NCBI GenBank assembly: GCA_007751255.1
Contig: CP036296.1
Coordinates: 5,766,001 to 5,830,000 of the forward strand
Direction: 5' to 3'
DNA: 64,000 bases
From: Engelhardtia mirabilis
Lineage (GTDB): Bacteria; Planctomycetota; UBA1135; GCA-002686595
Shown here: positions 33,627-42,636 of the stretch, piece after piece
How the letters are laid out: every line of letters begins with the position of its first letter
How positions within the stretch are numbered: position 1 is the first letter of the stretch
Program-made: the position numbers and the translations under genes
Notes under the pieces: model-generated
Databases searched by the model: none
Told to the model about the DNA's origin: nothing
The model's input: the letters and a program-made list of their open reading frames with translations, nothing else

Positions 33627-35078
33627 ATGAGGGAAGACCTGATCGGAGAGCTGCGGGCGATCGTCGGTGCCCGGGGAGTGATCGCGGACGCGACGCGCCT
33701 GTCCGCCTACGAGTCCGACGGACTGGCCCTCTTGAGCGAGCAGGCCGACCTGGTCGTCCTGCCCCGCGACACCGACGAGGCGGCGCGGGTGGTTCGCGCC
33801 CTGCACCGGGCCCAGGTCCCGGTCGTGGCCCGCGGCGCGGGCACGGGCCTGGCGGGCGGCGCGCGGCCGGTGGCGGGGGGCGTCGTGATCTCGACCGCTC
33901 GCATGCGCGACCTGCTCGAGCTGGATCCGGTCGACCGCTTCGCGCGGGTCCAAGCGGGCGTGGTCAACGTGGACTTGGATCGCGCGGCCGCCGAGCACGG
34001 CCTGCGCTACGCGCCGGACCCCTCGAGCCAAGCGGCCTGCACCCTGGGCGGCAACGTGGCCAACAACTCGGGCGGCCCCCACTGTTTCAAGCACGGCGCC
34101 ACGGCGCGCCACGTGCTCGGGCTGGTGGCAGTGCTTCCGGACGGGGAAGTCTTGGACCTGTCGGAGCCGACTCTCGAGCCCGACGCGGAGGCCACGGGCG
34201 GGCTCGACCTCGCGGGCTATCTGGTCGGCTCCGAAGGCACCCTGGGCCTGGTGACGGAGGTGACCCTGCGCCTGGTCCCGCGGCCCGAAGTGGTCGAGAC
34301 CCTGCTCGCGGTCTTCCCGACCCTCGACGGCGCCTGCGACTCGGTCAGCGAGATGATCGCCGAACACCTCGAGCCCTCGGCGATCGAGATCCTCGACCGG
34401 CTGACGATCGAGGCCGTCGAGGCCAGCGTCTTCGCGGCCGGCTACCCCACCACCGCCGAGGCGGTGCTGCTGCTCGACCTGGAGGGTGGCCGCGCGCTGG
34501 TCGAGGACCTCTCGCGCCAGATCGAGCCGATCGTGGCCCGCCACGGCGGCTTCGACCTGCGCCGCGCCCGCAGCGACGCCGAGCGCGCAGCCCTGTGGGC
34601 CGGACGCAAGGGGGCCTTCGGCGCCATGGGCCGTGTGGCCCCGGACCTGTACGTGGCCGATGCGGTCGTGCCGCGCACCAAGCTGCGCGAAGTCGTGGCC
34701 CACACTGTCGAGGTCTGTCGCGAATTGAACCTGCGCCTGGCCACCGTCTTCCACGCCGGTGACGGCAACCTGCACCCGAATATCTGCTACGACCGTCGCG
34801 ACGCCGACGATGTGCGCCGGGTGCTCGAGGCCGGCGACCGGATCCTGGAGAAGTGCATCGCGGTCGGCGGTTCCCTGACTGGCGAACACGGAGTGGGCCT
34901 GGAGAAGCGCGACCACCTGTGCCAGGCCTTCGACCAGGCGGACCTCGACGCCATGGGCGCCGTGCGCCGCGCCTTCGATCCCGAGGGGCGCTGGAACCCC
35001 GGCAAGACCCTGCCGGTGAGGGCCTGCCTCGAGCTTCACGCCGCCCGGCCTCTGCGCGCGGGGGCGGCGCCGCGATGA
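33627..35078 (+). CDS. glcD: Glycolate oxidase FAD-binding subunit GlcD
   Basis: A 483-residue FAD-linked oxidase (FAD_binding_4 plus FAD-oxidase C domain). The FAD pyrophosphate loop is 'ARGAGTGLAGGARPVAGG' near residue 70, followed by 'GGNVANNSGGPHCFKHG'. C-terminal 'VFHAGDGNLHPNICYD' and 'GGSLTGEHGVGLEK' are the substrate-side signatures of GlcD and D-lactate dehydrogenases. With glcE and glcF downstream it forms the three-subunit enzyme oxidising glycolate to glyoxylate. Start ATG at 33627 is 13 bp after a MITE. The stop overlaps glcE. Confidence 0.93.
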   Translation: MREDLIGELRAIVGARGVIADATRLSAYESDGLALLSEQADLVVLPRDTDEAARVVRALHRAQVPVVARGAGTGLAGGARPVAGGVVISTARMRDLLELDPVDRFARVQAGVVNVDLDRAAAEHGLRYAPDPSSQAACTLGGNVANNSGGPHCFKHGATARHVLGLVAVLPDGEVLDLSEPTLEPDAEATGGLDLAGYLVGSEGTLGLVTEVTLRLVPRPEVVETLLAVFPTLDGACDSVSEMIAEHLEPSAIEILDRLTIEAVEASVFAAGYPTTAEAVLLLDLEGGRALVEDLSRQIEPIVARHGGFDLRRARSDAERAALWAGRKGAFGAMGRVAPDLYVADAVVPRTKLREVVAHTVEVCRELNLRLATVFHAGDGNLHPNICYDRRDADDVRRVLEAGDRILEKCIAVGGSLTGEHGVGLEKRDHLCQAFDQADLDAMGAVRRAFDPEGRWNPGKTLPVRACLELHAARPLRAGAAPR

Positions 35079-36409
35079 TGGCCGGTGGAAACAGTGCGGA
35101 TGGAAAGCGAACCGATCGGAGTGGCGCCGATGGGGACGGCGGCGATCGGGGTGGTGCGACGGCAGACGAGAGGTTCCTGGCGCGATTGGAAGCCGCGGCT
35201 GGTGCGACGCTGTCGACCCTGGAGCTCCCAGCCGGTCCTGTCCCGATGGTCGCACCCGAGGATCTGAGCGGTGCCGCCGAGGTGCTGCGACTCTGTTCCG
35301 GGGAAGGTCGTCGCGTCCTGCCCCTCGGCCGGGGCACCAAGCTCGGCTGGGCGCCCCCGATCGGGCCGGTGGACGTGGCCCTCTCCACCCGCCGCCTGAC
35401 CGGCATCGTGGCCCACGAACCCGCCGACGGAACGATCACCGCCCTGTCGGGCACGACCCTGGCCGAGCTGGCGGCAACTGCCGCCCTGGGCGGCGGCGCG
35501 ATCACCCCGCTGTTGCCCGACGCGGTCTCGGCGACCCTCGGCGGCGCCCTCTCCAGCGGCCAGGACGGTCTCGACCGCCTGCGCCGCGGCGCGCCCCGCG
35601 ACCATGTCCTGGGCGCTCGCCTGCTGCTCACCGACGGCACCCTAGTGAAGAGCGGCGGTCGCCTGGTCAAGAACGTGACCGGCTACGACCTGCACCGCCT
35701 CGTCTGCGGTGCCCACGGGGGCCTGGCCCTGATCGTCGAGGCCAGCCTGCGCCTGTTCAGCGAGCCGCGCGCGACGGCCTTGATCCGTGTCCGCTACGAC
35801 GACTTCGAGCCGGCCTGCGCAGACGCCCTCGCCCACGGCCGCGGCGCCGACTCCCCACGTCGCGTCACCCTGCGGCGCGAGGCGGGAGGGGTGCTGCTCG
35901 AGATCGAGCTCGCCGCCAGCTGCGTCGAGGTGGATGAGCAGAGTACCGCCCTCCATCGAAAGCTGCCGAGCCCCGAGCGACTCGACCTGCCCGCCTCCGC
36001 GGCGCGCACCGAGGACACTGCTGCGCGCGCGATCATCACCACCCGCCCCGCGCGGATGGCGAGCCTGGTTCGATCGATCGAGCAGCTCACCGGCGAACTC
36101 GGCAGCGGTCACCTGGGCCTGGTCGAGCCCTGCCTCGGCCGGGCCACGGTTCGGTTCGACGGCGAGGCGGGTGAGATCGAGCGGTTCGCCGCGGGCCTCA
36201 ACCGGCTGGAACCCACGGGAGCCAGGATCCAGTGGCGTGACCGTCCGCGTCCTGCGGTCGACTCCGCTTGGGCCTATGGTGCGGCGGAAACTGGAGAGAC
36301 TGAGGGGAGGCGAGTCGTCGAGCGAACAGCTGGAGTGGCCCTGGCCAACCGCATTCGCCGCGCCCTGGATCCCACTTCCACCCTCGTCCCACGGTCCGGG
36401 GGCGCTTGA
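35075..36409 (+). CDS. glcE: Glycolate oxidase subunit GlcE
   Basis: A 444-residue FAD-binding subunit. Core: 'EGRRVLPLGRGTKLGW' is the FAD loop, followed by 'SGTTLAELAATAALGGG', 'SATLGGALSSGQDGLDRLRRG' and 'KSGGRLVKNVTGYDLHRLV', all typical of GlcE. The ATGA overlap fixes the start and shows coupling to glcD. The first 30 residues (GADGDGGDRGGATADER) come from three 15-bp tandem units at 35113-35157 and are not part of the fold. A 523-bp gap separates it from glcF, which is unusual for this operon. Confidence 0.9.
   Translation: MMAGGNSADGKRTDRSGADGDGGDRGGATADERFLARLEAAAGATLSTLELPAGPVPMVAPEDLSGAAEVLRLCSGEGRRVLPLGRGTKLGWAPPIGPVDVALSTRRLTGIVAHEPADGTITALSGTTLAELAATAALGGGAITPLLPDAVSATLGGALSSGQDGLDRLRRGAPRDHVLGARLLLTDGTLVKSGGRLVKNVTGYDLHRLVCGAHGGLALIVEASLRLFSEPRATALIRVRYDDFEPACADALAHGRGADSPRRVTLRREAGGVLLEIELAASCVEVDEQSTALHRKLPSPERLDLPASAARTEDTAARAIITTRPARMASLVRSIEQLTGELGSGHLGLVEPCLGRATVRFDGEAGEIERFAAGLNRLEPTGARIQWRDRPRPAVDSAWAYGAAETGETEGRRVVERTAGVALANRIRRALDPTSTLVPRSGGA
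35113..35157 (+). repeat. 15-bp tandem repeat, three units, inside glcE
   Basis: Units CGATCGGAGTGGCGC, CGATGGGGACGGCGG and CGATCGGGGTGGTGC encode DRSGA-, DGDGG- and DRGGA-like pentapeptides. The number of units may vary between strains without shifting frame. Confidence 0.7.
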
Positions 36410-36932
36410 CCCCCATGGGGCGGCGGGCATGGTTTCGGCGGTTGCGGGCCGAGAACCCTCCCGCCCCGGTCGCACCCGCCTCCACCCCCAACCACCCGGG
36501 ATACCGAACGGCACGCCTCGAGGTTGCACCCCGGCCCCGAAGAATCGACCTTGGTCCAGGCGAGTCGGGCTCTGCGACGCGATTGGTCCAAGAGAGTCCG
36601 CGGGTCGCGTGGACGGCCGAGAGCCCATAGTTCACGGTTCGTGGCCTGTGGTCCGTAGTCCGCGGTCCGCGGTCCGCAACCCTCGATCCTCGGCTCGTGG
36701 ACCGCCTTTCGCCGATCGTGCTCCCCAACCAGCCGGCTCAGCACGCACTCTCTGCCCGTCGCCTGCGGATGGCGACCGGTCAGCCGCGGCGGGCGGCACT
36801 CCACTTCCGGCCGGGCCCTTCGCCCCTCGCGAACTGGCCCCGTCCCGACTGGCCCCGTCCAGCTCACGCGATCCTCGGCCGTGTCCGTCGCGCCGGGAGT
36901 GACCTCGAAACGCCGAGGTGCTTCCACCTCCC
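36410..36932 (+). other. Non-coding spacer inside the glc operon, with heptamer repeat
   Basis: 523 bases between glcE and glcF with no gene. At 36648-36675 there are four 7-bp units: GTGGTCC, GTAGTCC, GCGGTCC, GCGGTCC, with diverged units around. The remainder is Pro/Arg-coding in all frames and shows no domain. It may be an expanded repeat region, or the remains of a gene or element inserted in the operon. Confidence 0.5.
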
Positions 36933-38234
36933 ATGGACCTCCACAACCCCAAGGACCTGGTCGACCACGCAGCCACGTTGGATTGCATCCACTGTGGCCT
37001 GTGTCTGCGCTCCTGCCCGACCTACCAGTTGACGGGGGTCGAGTCGTCGAGCCCGCGGGGCCGGGTGCATCTGATGCGGGCAGTGGCGGAGGGCCGGATC
37101 GAGGCAGGCCAGGACTTCGAGGATGAGATGGACTTCTGCCTCCTGTGTCGTCACTGCGAAAGCGTCTGCCCGGCCGGGGTGCAGTTCGGGCCGATGATGG
37201 AGGTGACCCGCGATGGGTTGGAGCGGCGCCGTGGTTCGAGCCTGCGCCGACTCGCTCGTCGCGCGGCCTTCGCCTGGTTGCTGCCGAGCCGTTGGGCCCT
37301 GGGCGCGGCCGCGGTCCTGGCGCGCTTCGGCCAGATGAGCGGACTCGATCGCATGGTGCGCGCCCTGCTCGGCGAGCGCGGACGCTTCATCGACGGCGCG
37401 CCGGCCGTGCCCCCGGCGAGGGATCGGCGGCGCCTGCCCGCGGTCACCCCGCGCCACGCCGCGGCGACCGATCGCGGGTCTGTTTGGATGCTCGAGGGCT
37501 GTGTGATGCCGATTCTTCTCGGCGGGACGAACCGCGCCACGGTCCAGGCATTGACGGCCCTCGGTCACGAGGTGCGCGTTTCACAGGCGATGGTCTGTTG
37601 CGGGTCCCTCCACGCGCACAACGGGGAGCGGGGCCTGGCGCGGAAGCTGGCGCGCAAGGCGATCGAAGCATTCGAGGCCGAGCCGAGCCTGCCGATCGTC
37701 GTCAACAGCGCCGGGTGCGGGGCTCACCTGCGCGAGCTGGCACACCTGTTCGAAGCGAAGGACCCATGGCGCAGCCGGGCCGCCGATGTGGCCGCTCGGG
37801 TGCGCGACTTCTCGGAGGTGGCGGCTCCGATTCTCGCCGGGGTCGCGCGTGCCGACGGCTCCGGCGAGGCACCGATCACCGCGGCGTGGGACGCACCCTG
37901 CCACCTGTGCCACGGCCAGGCTGTCCGGCAGCCGCCCCTCGACGTTCTCGATTCGCTGCCGGGCGTCGATACCCGTCCCCTGGCCGACTCCGAGAGCTGC
38001 TGCGGATCGGCGGGGCTCTACTCGCTGCTGCGTCCCGATGACTCGAGTGCGGTGCTCGAACCCAAACTCGAGAGCCTGCGACGCAGTGGGGCCCAGGTGC
38101 TGGTCACCGCCAACCCCGGCTGCCAGCTCCAGTGGAGCCAGGGCATCGCGCGGGCCGGCTTGGATGTGCGCGTGGCCCACCTGGCCGAACTGGTCGCCGA
38201 ACGCTACACGCCTGCGGTGTCGCCCGAGTCCTGA
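36933..38234 (+). CDS. glcF: Glycolate oxidase iron-sulfur subunit GlcF
   Basis: A 433-residue subunit that passes electrons to the quinone pool. Two [4Fe-4S] sites: 'CIHCGLCLRSCP' near residue 18 and 'CLLCRHCESVCP' near 70. Two Cys-rich CCG domains follow, with 'MVCCGSLHAHNGE' and 'SESCCGSAGLYSLL', as in heterodisulfide reductase subunit B and GlcF. The ATG at 36933 follows CACCTCCC. Its 3' end overlaps the convergent minus-strand gene at 38204 by 31 bp. Confidence 0.93.
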   Translation: MDLHNPKDLVDHAATLDCIHCGLCLRSCPTYQLTGVESSSPRGRVHLMRAVAEGRIEAGQDFEDEMDFCLLCRHCESVCPAGVQFGPMMEVTRDGLERRRGSSLRRLARRAAFAWLLPSRWALGAAAVLARFGQMSGLDRMVRALLGERGRFIDGAPAVPPARDRRRLPAVTPRHAAATDRGSVWMLEGCVMPILLGGTNRATVQALTALGHEVRVSQAMVCCGSLHAHNGERGLARKLARKAIEAFEAEPSLPIVVNSAGCGAHLRELAHLFEAKDPWRSRAADVAARVRDFSEVAAPILAGVARADGSGEAPITAAWDAPCHLCHGQAVRQPPLDVLDSLPGVDTRPLADSESCCGSAGLYSLLRPDDSSAVLEPKLESLRRSGAQVLVTANPGCQLQWSQGIARAGLDVRVAHLAELVAERYTPAVSPES

Positions 38235-38986
38235 CCGTCCGAGAGTCGGAGTACATCCAGCACCGCCTTGAGGGGCTCGACGCTCGCGTGCTCGTTCCCC
38301 AGCGGCCAGTGGGCCACCAGAATCTGACCCGTGTCCGCGCTCGACAGGTTGACGCGGATCAGGTCGTAGAAGCTGCCGTCGTCGAGGAACTGGCGCAGGT
38401 GGACGTAGTCCGCTTCCCAGGGGCCGAAGCCCACCACGCCACGGTCGACCAGCCCCTGCCAACTGCTGCGCTGGTCGGGCTTCTCCAGCCACCTCTTGCG
38501 ACGCTCGGACAGCATCTGACCGCTGGGCAGGTTGCCGGTCTCGAACTGGCGAGCGACCGGCACGGGTCCGGCGTAGCGCCCGATCAGGACCACCTCGGGC
38601 AGCTTCGTCCGCAGGTCCCCGGTGGGAGCGCCGGGGACTCCGCCGGACGACTCGGCCGCTCCGTCTGCGGCGGAGGCAGTGCTCGCGTCCCCTTCGCCGC
38701 CGACATCACCGCGTGGCTCCGCCGGCTCTACGGTCCGCTCGAGTCGCACCCACCGTTGCTTGCTGGCCACCGCGGTCCCACCGGCGAAGTGCAGGGAGTA
38801 GGGCAGCTCGACGCCCGGCTCGAAGAGGTCGTCGTAGAGCTCTCGCGAGTCCGCGCCCTGCACACGCAGACCCAAGACGGCCACGCCCAGGCCGACCACC
38901 AACATCAGACCCAGCATCACGAACAGCACTCCGAACAGGCTGTCCGGCCTCCGGGTGTCTTCCGTGGCGACGGTGGGCGCCGCCAC
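38204..38986 (-). CDS. Membrane-anchored protein of unknown function
   Basis: A 260-residue protein with one N-terminal membrane helix (LFGVLFVMLGLMLVVGLGVAVLGL, residues about 17-40, quoted here in part as GVLFVMLGLMLVVGLG). The rest is soluble and probably periplasmic, with a low-complexity insert around residues 95-120. GTG start abuts the stop of the upstream gene with no gap. No known domain. The upstream gene encodes a similar single-helix protein, so the two probably form a pair. Confidence 0.65.
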   Translation of the reverse strand: MAAPTVATEDTRRPDSLFGVLFVMLGLMLVVGLGVAVLGLRVQGADSRELYDDLFEPGVELPYSLHFAGGTAVASKQRWVRLERTVEPAEPRGDVGGEGDASTASAADGAAESSGGVPGAPTGDLRTKLPEVVLIGRYAGPVPVARQFETGNLPSGQMLSERRKRWLEKPDQRSSWQGLVDRGVVGFGPWEADYVHLRQFLDDGSFYDLIRVNLSSADTGQILVAHWPLGNEHASVEPLKAVLDVLRLSDGQDSGDTAGV

Positions 38987-39733
38987 CTACTTGCCCCCCC
39001 ACACGTCGAAGGGCGCGAAGAAGTCCTGCAGCGCAGCCTCGTCGAGCACGACACCGGCCTTGTTCGAGGACAGGTGCAGCAGGAGCGGCCTGGCGCGTTC
39101 CCCGCTCAGGTCGACCTGGAGCACTTCCACGGACTCGCCCGACATGAATGGATTCACGGGCCCGGTGGAGTCCGCGGCGAAGCGTAGGGCCTTCAGCTTG
39201 CGACCTTGGAGCGTCACCTCCAGTTGTTCACCTTCGGAGACCTCGACCTCACCCTCACCCGGGGAGTTGGCCGGCTCGTGCAGGAACTCGAGCTTCTCCT
39301 TCTGCGTTGCGCCGACCGGCAGGCGGTAGAGCATCGCCGTCAGATCGCTCTTGCCGCTGCTGTCTCCCGGCCGATTGATGATCAGGAGCTGCATGTCCGG
39401 GACCTTGTCGAGCTCCTTGTCGTCCATCCCCGGAATCCGCCGCATCATGCCGGTGATCAGCCGCGGCTCGACCTTGAGCGGCTCGTAACCCTCAGGCCGC
39501 ACCGCGCCGAACGGCATCACCTCGCTGATCACGGGCCAGGCCGCCTCGGGACCGAAGGTCGAGAACATCTTGTTCCCGAACCAGACGCTGCCCCCGATGA
39601 AGAGCATCAGGACGATCAGGCAGCCGCCTCCACAGCCCCAGATCCACACGGGGAAGGCGCGTCCGCCCTGGACGTCGTTCTCGAGCTGGGGGTGCCAGTC
39701 CTGGTTGTCGGTGGCCGTCTTGGTTTCGCTCAT
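38987..39733 (-). CDS. Membrane-anchored protein of unknown function
   Basis: A 248-residue protein with a cytoplasmic start (MSETKTATDNQDW), one hydrophobic helix with Gly and Cys (VWIWGCGGGCLIVLMLFIGG) near residue 30, and an acidic soluble domain rich in beta strands. 'SGEGEVEVSEGEQLEVTLQG' type stretches suggest an Ig-like or beta-sandwich fold, but I cannot assign a family. Downstream neighbour begins directly at the stop codon. Likely co-transcribed with the CoA enzymes upstream or independent; spacing to Hbd is 88 bp. Confidence 0.65.
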   Translation of the reverse strand: MSETKTATDNQDWHPQLENDVQGGRAFPVWIWGCGGGCLIVLMLFIGGSVWFGNKMFSTFGPEAAWPVISEVMPFGAVRPEGYEPLKVEPRLITGMMRRIPGMDDKELDKVPDMQLLIINRPGDSSGKSDLTAMLYRLPVGATQKEKLEFLHEPANSPGEGEVEVSEGEQLEVTLQGRKLKALRFAADSTGPVNPFMSGESVEVLQVDLSGERARPLLLHLSSNKAGVVLDEAALQDFFAPFDVWGGK

Positions 39734-39821
39734 GGTCGATCGGTGGCTGGGGTAAGGCTGGGTCTACGCGCGAGCCAGCGGTCCATTCGCCGGCTGTCGA
39801 AGTCGGTTGGGCACCGGCGGT

Positions 39822-40682
39822 TCAGCTCCAGTCGTAGAAGCCCTGGCCGGACTTCTTGCCGAGCTCTCCACGCTCGACCATCTGGCGCAAGAGCGCGGGC
39901 GGTTCGAAGCGGGGCCCGAGGGCCTCCGAGAGGTAGTCCGCAATGGACAAACGCACGTCCAGACCGACCAGGTCGGTGAGCTTCAGGGGCCCCATGGGGA
40001 ATCCGTATCCGAGGGTCATGGCCTTGTCGATGTCCTGCGCGGAGGCCACCCCCTCCTCGACCATGCGGATGGCCTCCATGCCGATCGCAATCCCCAGGCG
40101 CGACGAGGCGAAGCCTGGACGATCGATGACGGTGATCGGGTCCTTGCCCATGCGGGTCGCGAGGCCGACCGTCGCCGCCACCGCCGCGTCGGAGCTCTGG
40201 TCGGCGCGCACCACCTCGACCAGCTTCATGATGTGGACGGGGTTGAAGAAGTGCATTCCGACCACGCGCTCGGGGTGCGGTACGACCTTGGCGATCTCGG
40301 TCAGGGGGAGCGAACTGGTGTTGCTGGCCAGGAGCACGTCCGGCCCCAGGCGCGCGCCGAGGTCGGAGAGGATCCCCTGCTTCAACTCCAGTCGCTCCGG
40401 CACGGCTTCGATCACGCAGTGCACGCCGGCCGAACCACCGGCGAGGTCGGTCGTGGTCGACAGGCGCGCCAGGGCAGCGTCGCGCACATGGGCCTCGACC
40501 TTGCCCTTGTCCACGCCCTTGTCCAGGTTCGCGCGGACCTTGGCCATGGCCGACTCGAGGGCGGCCTCGTTGACGTCGGCCAGGCGGGTCTCGATACCGA
40601 TCATGGCCAAGACCTGGGCGATGCCGTGGCCCATGGTGCCGGCGCCGATGATCAGCGCCCTTTCAATCGTGTTCGCGTCCAT
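39822..40682 (-). CDS. 3-hydroxyacyl-CoA (3-hydroxybutyryl-CoA) dehydrogenase
   Basis: A 286-residue NAD-dependent dehydrogenase. Rossmann motif 'ALIIGAGTMGHGIAQVLA' near residue 9; 'ASNTSSLPLTEIA' and 'GMHFFNPVHIMKLVEVV' carry the catalytic His-Glu pair; C-terminal domain 'DRPGFASSRLGIAIGMEAIRMVEEGVAS' and 'GYGFPMGPLKLTDLVGLD' are standard for Hbd/PaaH. It oxidises 3-hydroxyacyl-CoA in beta-oxidation, or reduces acetoacetyl-CoA in butyrate or PHB-type routes. In this order it follows an enoyl-CoA hydratase and an MDR, fitting fatty or aromatic acid degradation. A run of eight C lies 8 bases before its start. Confidence 0.93.
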   Translation of the reverse strand: MDANTIERALIIGAGTMGHGIAQVLAMIGIETRLADVNEAALESAMAKVRANLDKGVDKGKVEAHVRDAALARLSTTTDLAGGSAGVHCVIEAVPERLELKQGILSDLGARLGPDVLLASNTSSLPLTEIAKVVPHPERVVGMHFFNPVHIMKLVEVVRADQSSDAAVAATVGLATRMGKDPITVIDRPGFASSRLGIAIGMEAIRMVEEGVASAQDIDKAMTLGYGFPMGPLKLTDLVGLDVRLSIADYLSEALGPRFEPPALLRQMVERGELGKKSGQGFYDWS

Positions 40683-40716
40683 TGCAGTCGGGGGGGGTCT
40701 CGGAGTGTGTTCTGGT

Positions 40717-41748
40717 TCAGGAGCCGGGCAGCAGCACGATCTTGCCGACCACGCCGCCGGACTCGAGTCGCTCGTGGGCCGCGCGGGCTTCCGACATCGG
40801 CACGGCCGCGTCGAGGACAGGTTGATAGATGCCGCGCGCTACGCGATCGAAGATCTGAGGCAGGGCGGAGGCCGGCCCCATCGTGGAGCCGAGGATCGTC
40901 TGATTCTTGATGAACAGGTGCGGGAGGGTGATCTCGACCTTGGCGCCGGTCGTGCCGCCACAGGTCACCAGGCGCCCCAGGCGCGCCAGGCTCCGCATGG
41001 AGCCCGACCACGTGGCGGGCCCCACGTGCTCGACTACCACGTCGGCACCGTCGCCGTCGGTGAGTCGCTTGACCTCCCGCGGCCAGTCCGGGTCGTGGTG
41101 GTCGATCACGCTCTCGGCGCCCAGATCCAGGGCCAACTGCCGCTTGGCGTCGCTGCCCGCGGTGGCCAGGACTCGCGCGCCGAGGTGCGAAGCGATCTGG
41201 ATCGCGGCGGAGCCGACACCGCTGGAGCCGGCGATCACCAGGACCGTCTCGCCCCGTTCTAGCTGCGCCCGCTCGATCATCCCCCAGGCGGTCAGGAAGG
41301 CCAGGGGCACCGCGGCCGCTCGCACCGGATCCAACCCGTCGGGCAGGGGGCAGAGGTAGCGCTGCTCGATGGCGACCAGTTCGCGATCGAAGCCGTCCCC
41401 GTGCTCGCCGCGGATGGCGTAGTCCTCGGCCAGGTGGTCCAACCCCTCCAGGTCGAACTCCGAGCGGCCTGACGAGTAGCCGGGCTCGAGCACGACCTTC
41501 TGACCGGGATGGAAGGCGGTGACTCCTTCGCCCACGGCGACGACCTCGCCGGTACCGTCGCAGCCGAGAATGCGCGGGAACTCGACCTTGAAGCCCGGCA
41601 TCCCGCGCCGGACCCACAGGTCGAGGTGATTGATCGAGACGCCGAGCACACGCACGAGCACCTGACCCGGGGCAGGCTCCGGATCCGGAAGGTCGTCCAG
41701 GCGCAGGACCGAAGGGTCCCCGTGCCCGTGAATACGAAGGGCCTTCAC
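40717..41748 (-). CDS. MDR-superfamily zinc-type alcohol/quinone oxidoreductase
   Basis: A 343-residue medium-chain dehydrogenase. 'GVSINHLDLWVRRGMPGF' and 'RILGCDGTGEVVAVGEGV' are in the catalytic half; the NAD(P)-binding half has 'ETVLVIAGSSGVGSAAIQIA' and 'LGAESVIDH'. Structural-zinc Cys are mostly missing, favouring a quinone-oxidoreductase-like NADPH enzyme over a zinc alcohol dehydrogenase. GTG start overlaps the enoyl-CoA hydratase stop (GTGA). Probably reduces a carbonyl or enoyl intermediate of the same pathway; the exact substrate is unknown. Confidence 0.85.
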   Translation of the reverse strand: MKALRIHGHGDPSVLRLDDLPDPEPAPGQVLVRVLGVSINHLDLWVRRGMPGFKVEFPRILGCDGTGEVVAVGEGVTAFHPGQKVVLEPGYSSGRSEFDLEGLDHLAEDYAIRGEHGDGFDRELVAIEQRYLCPLPDGLDPVRAAAVPLAFLTAWGMIERAQLERGETVLVIAGSSGVGSAAIQIASHLGARVLATAGSDAKRQLALDLGAESVIDHHDPDWPREVKRLTDGDGADVVVEHVGPATWSGSMRSLARLGRLVTCGGTTGAKVEITLPHLFIKNQTILGSTMGPASALPQIFDRVARGIYQPVLDAAVPMSEARAAHERLESGGVVGKIVLLPGS

Positions 41749-42587
41749 CAGGCGGTCCCCCCCTCGAAGTGCGGCGCGCGCTTGCCCATGAAAGCGGCCA
41801 GCCCCTCCTTGGCATCGGGACCGGAGAAGAGCTTCGCCTGCAGCTCGCGCTCGAGGGCCAAGCCCTGCTCGAGCGGCAGATCCGCCCCGCCCTGGACCGC
41901 GCGCTTGATGTGTCCGACGCTGGCCGAGGAATGCGCCGGGTTCATGAACTGACCGGCGTACTCGAACACGGCGGCCAGGAACTCTTCCTCGCTCTGTGCC
42001 TCGATCTGGCGGTCGACCAGCCCCAGGGCTTCCGCGCGGTCGAAGTCGAAGCGCTCGCCGCTCGCCATCAGTTCGATCGCCTTGGAGCGCGGCAGCATGC
42101 GAGCCATGCGCTGGGTTCCGCCGGTTCCCGGCAGCACCCCGAGCGCCACCTCCGGCAGTCCGCACTTGCCCGAGCCCTTGCGCGCCACGCGCAGGTCACA
42201 GGCCAGCGCGATCTCGAGCCCGCCCCCGACGCAGTGACCGCCGAGGGCCGCGATCACCAACTTCGGCGTGTGCTCGAAACGCAAGAGCGTCTCGTTGGCG
42301 TGCAGGCAGAAGTAGTACTTGAAGTTCGGCTCGGCCCGCTCGAGCATCGAGATGTCCGCGCCGGCGCAGAAGAACTTCTCGCCCTCGCCGCAGACGATGA
42401 TCACTTCGACCTCGCGGTCGAAGCGCGCGCGCAGGATCGCCTCGTCCAGGTCGCGCATCATCTCGAAGCTGTAGCCGTTGGCGGGGGGGCAGGTCAGCGT
42501 GAACAACGCGACGCCGCCACCGCTCTGGTAACGCACGCGACCGTTGGCCAGGGTCTCGGGGGCGGATAGGTCGGAGGGCTGGGGCAT
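41745..42587 (-). CDS. Enoyl-CoA hydratase/isomerase family protein
   Basis: A 280-residue crotonase-fold protein. Oxyanion-hole segments 'EKFFCAGADISMLE' and 'GHCVGGGLEIALACDLRVA'; the second catalytic Glu is in 'CGLPEVALGVLPGTGGTQ'. It hydrates trans-2-enoyl-CoA to 3-hydroxyacyl-CoA, the step before Hbd downstream. Starts MPQPSDLSAPETLANG, with residues 1-20 an N-terminal extension. First gene of a three-enzyme cluster. A MITE lies 50 bp upstream of its start. Confidence 0.9.
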   Translation of the reverse strand: MPQPSDLSAPETLANGRVRYQSGGGVALFTLTCPPANGYSFEMMRDLDEAILRARFDREVEVIIVCGEGEKFFCAGADISMLERAEPNFKYYFCLHANETLLRFEHTPKLVIAALGGHCVGGGLEIALACDLRVARKGSGKCGLPEVALGVLPGTGGTQRMARMLPRSKAIELMASGERFDFDRAEALGLVDRQIEAQSEEEFLAAVFEYAGQFMNPAHSSASVGHIKRAVQGGADLPLEQGLALERELQAKLFSGPDAKEGLAAFMGKRAPHFEGGTAW

Positions 42588-42636
42588 GGCAGAGGGCTTC
42601 GGAGACGTTCGCGGCGGCGGATTGGACGGAGCGTTC

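Noticed and set aside
36406-36630. A 74-codon frame between glcE and glcF
   Set aside because: Pro/Arg/Gly-rich composition without any conserved motif and no support from neighbours.
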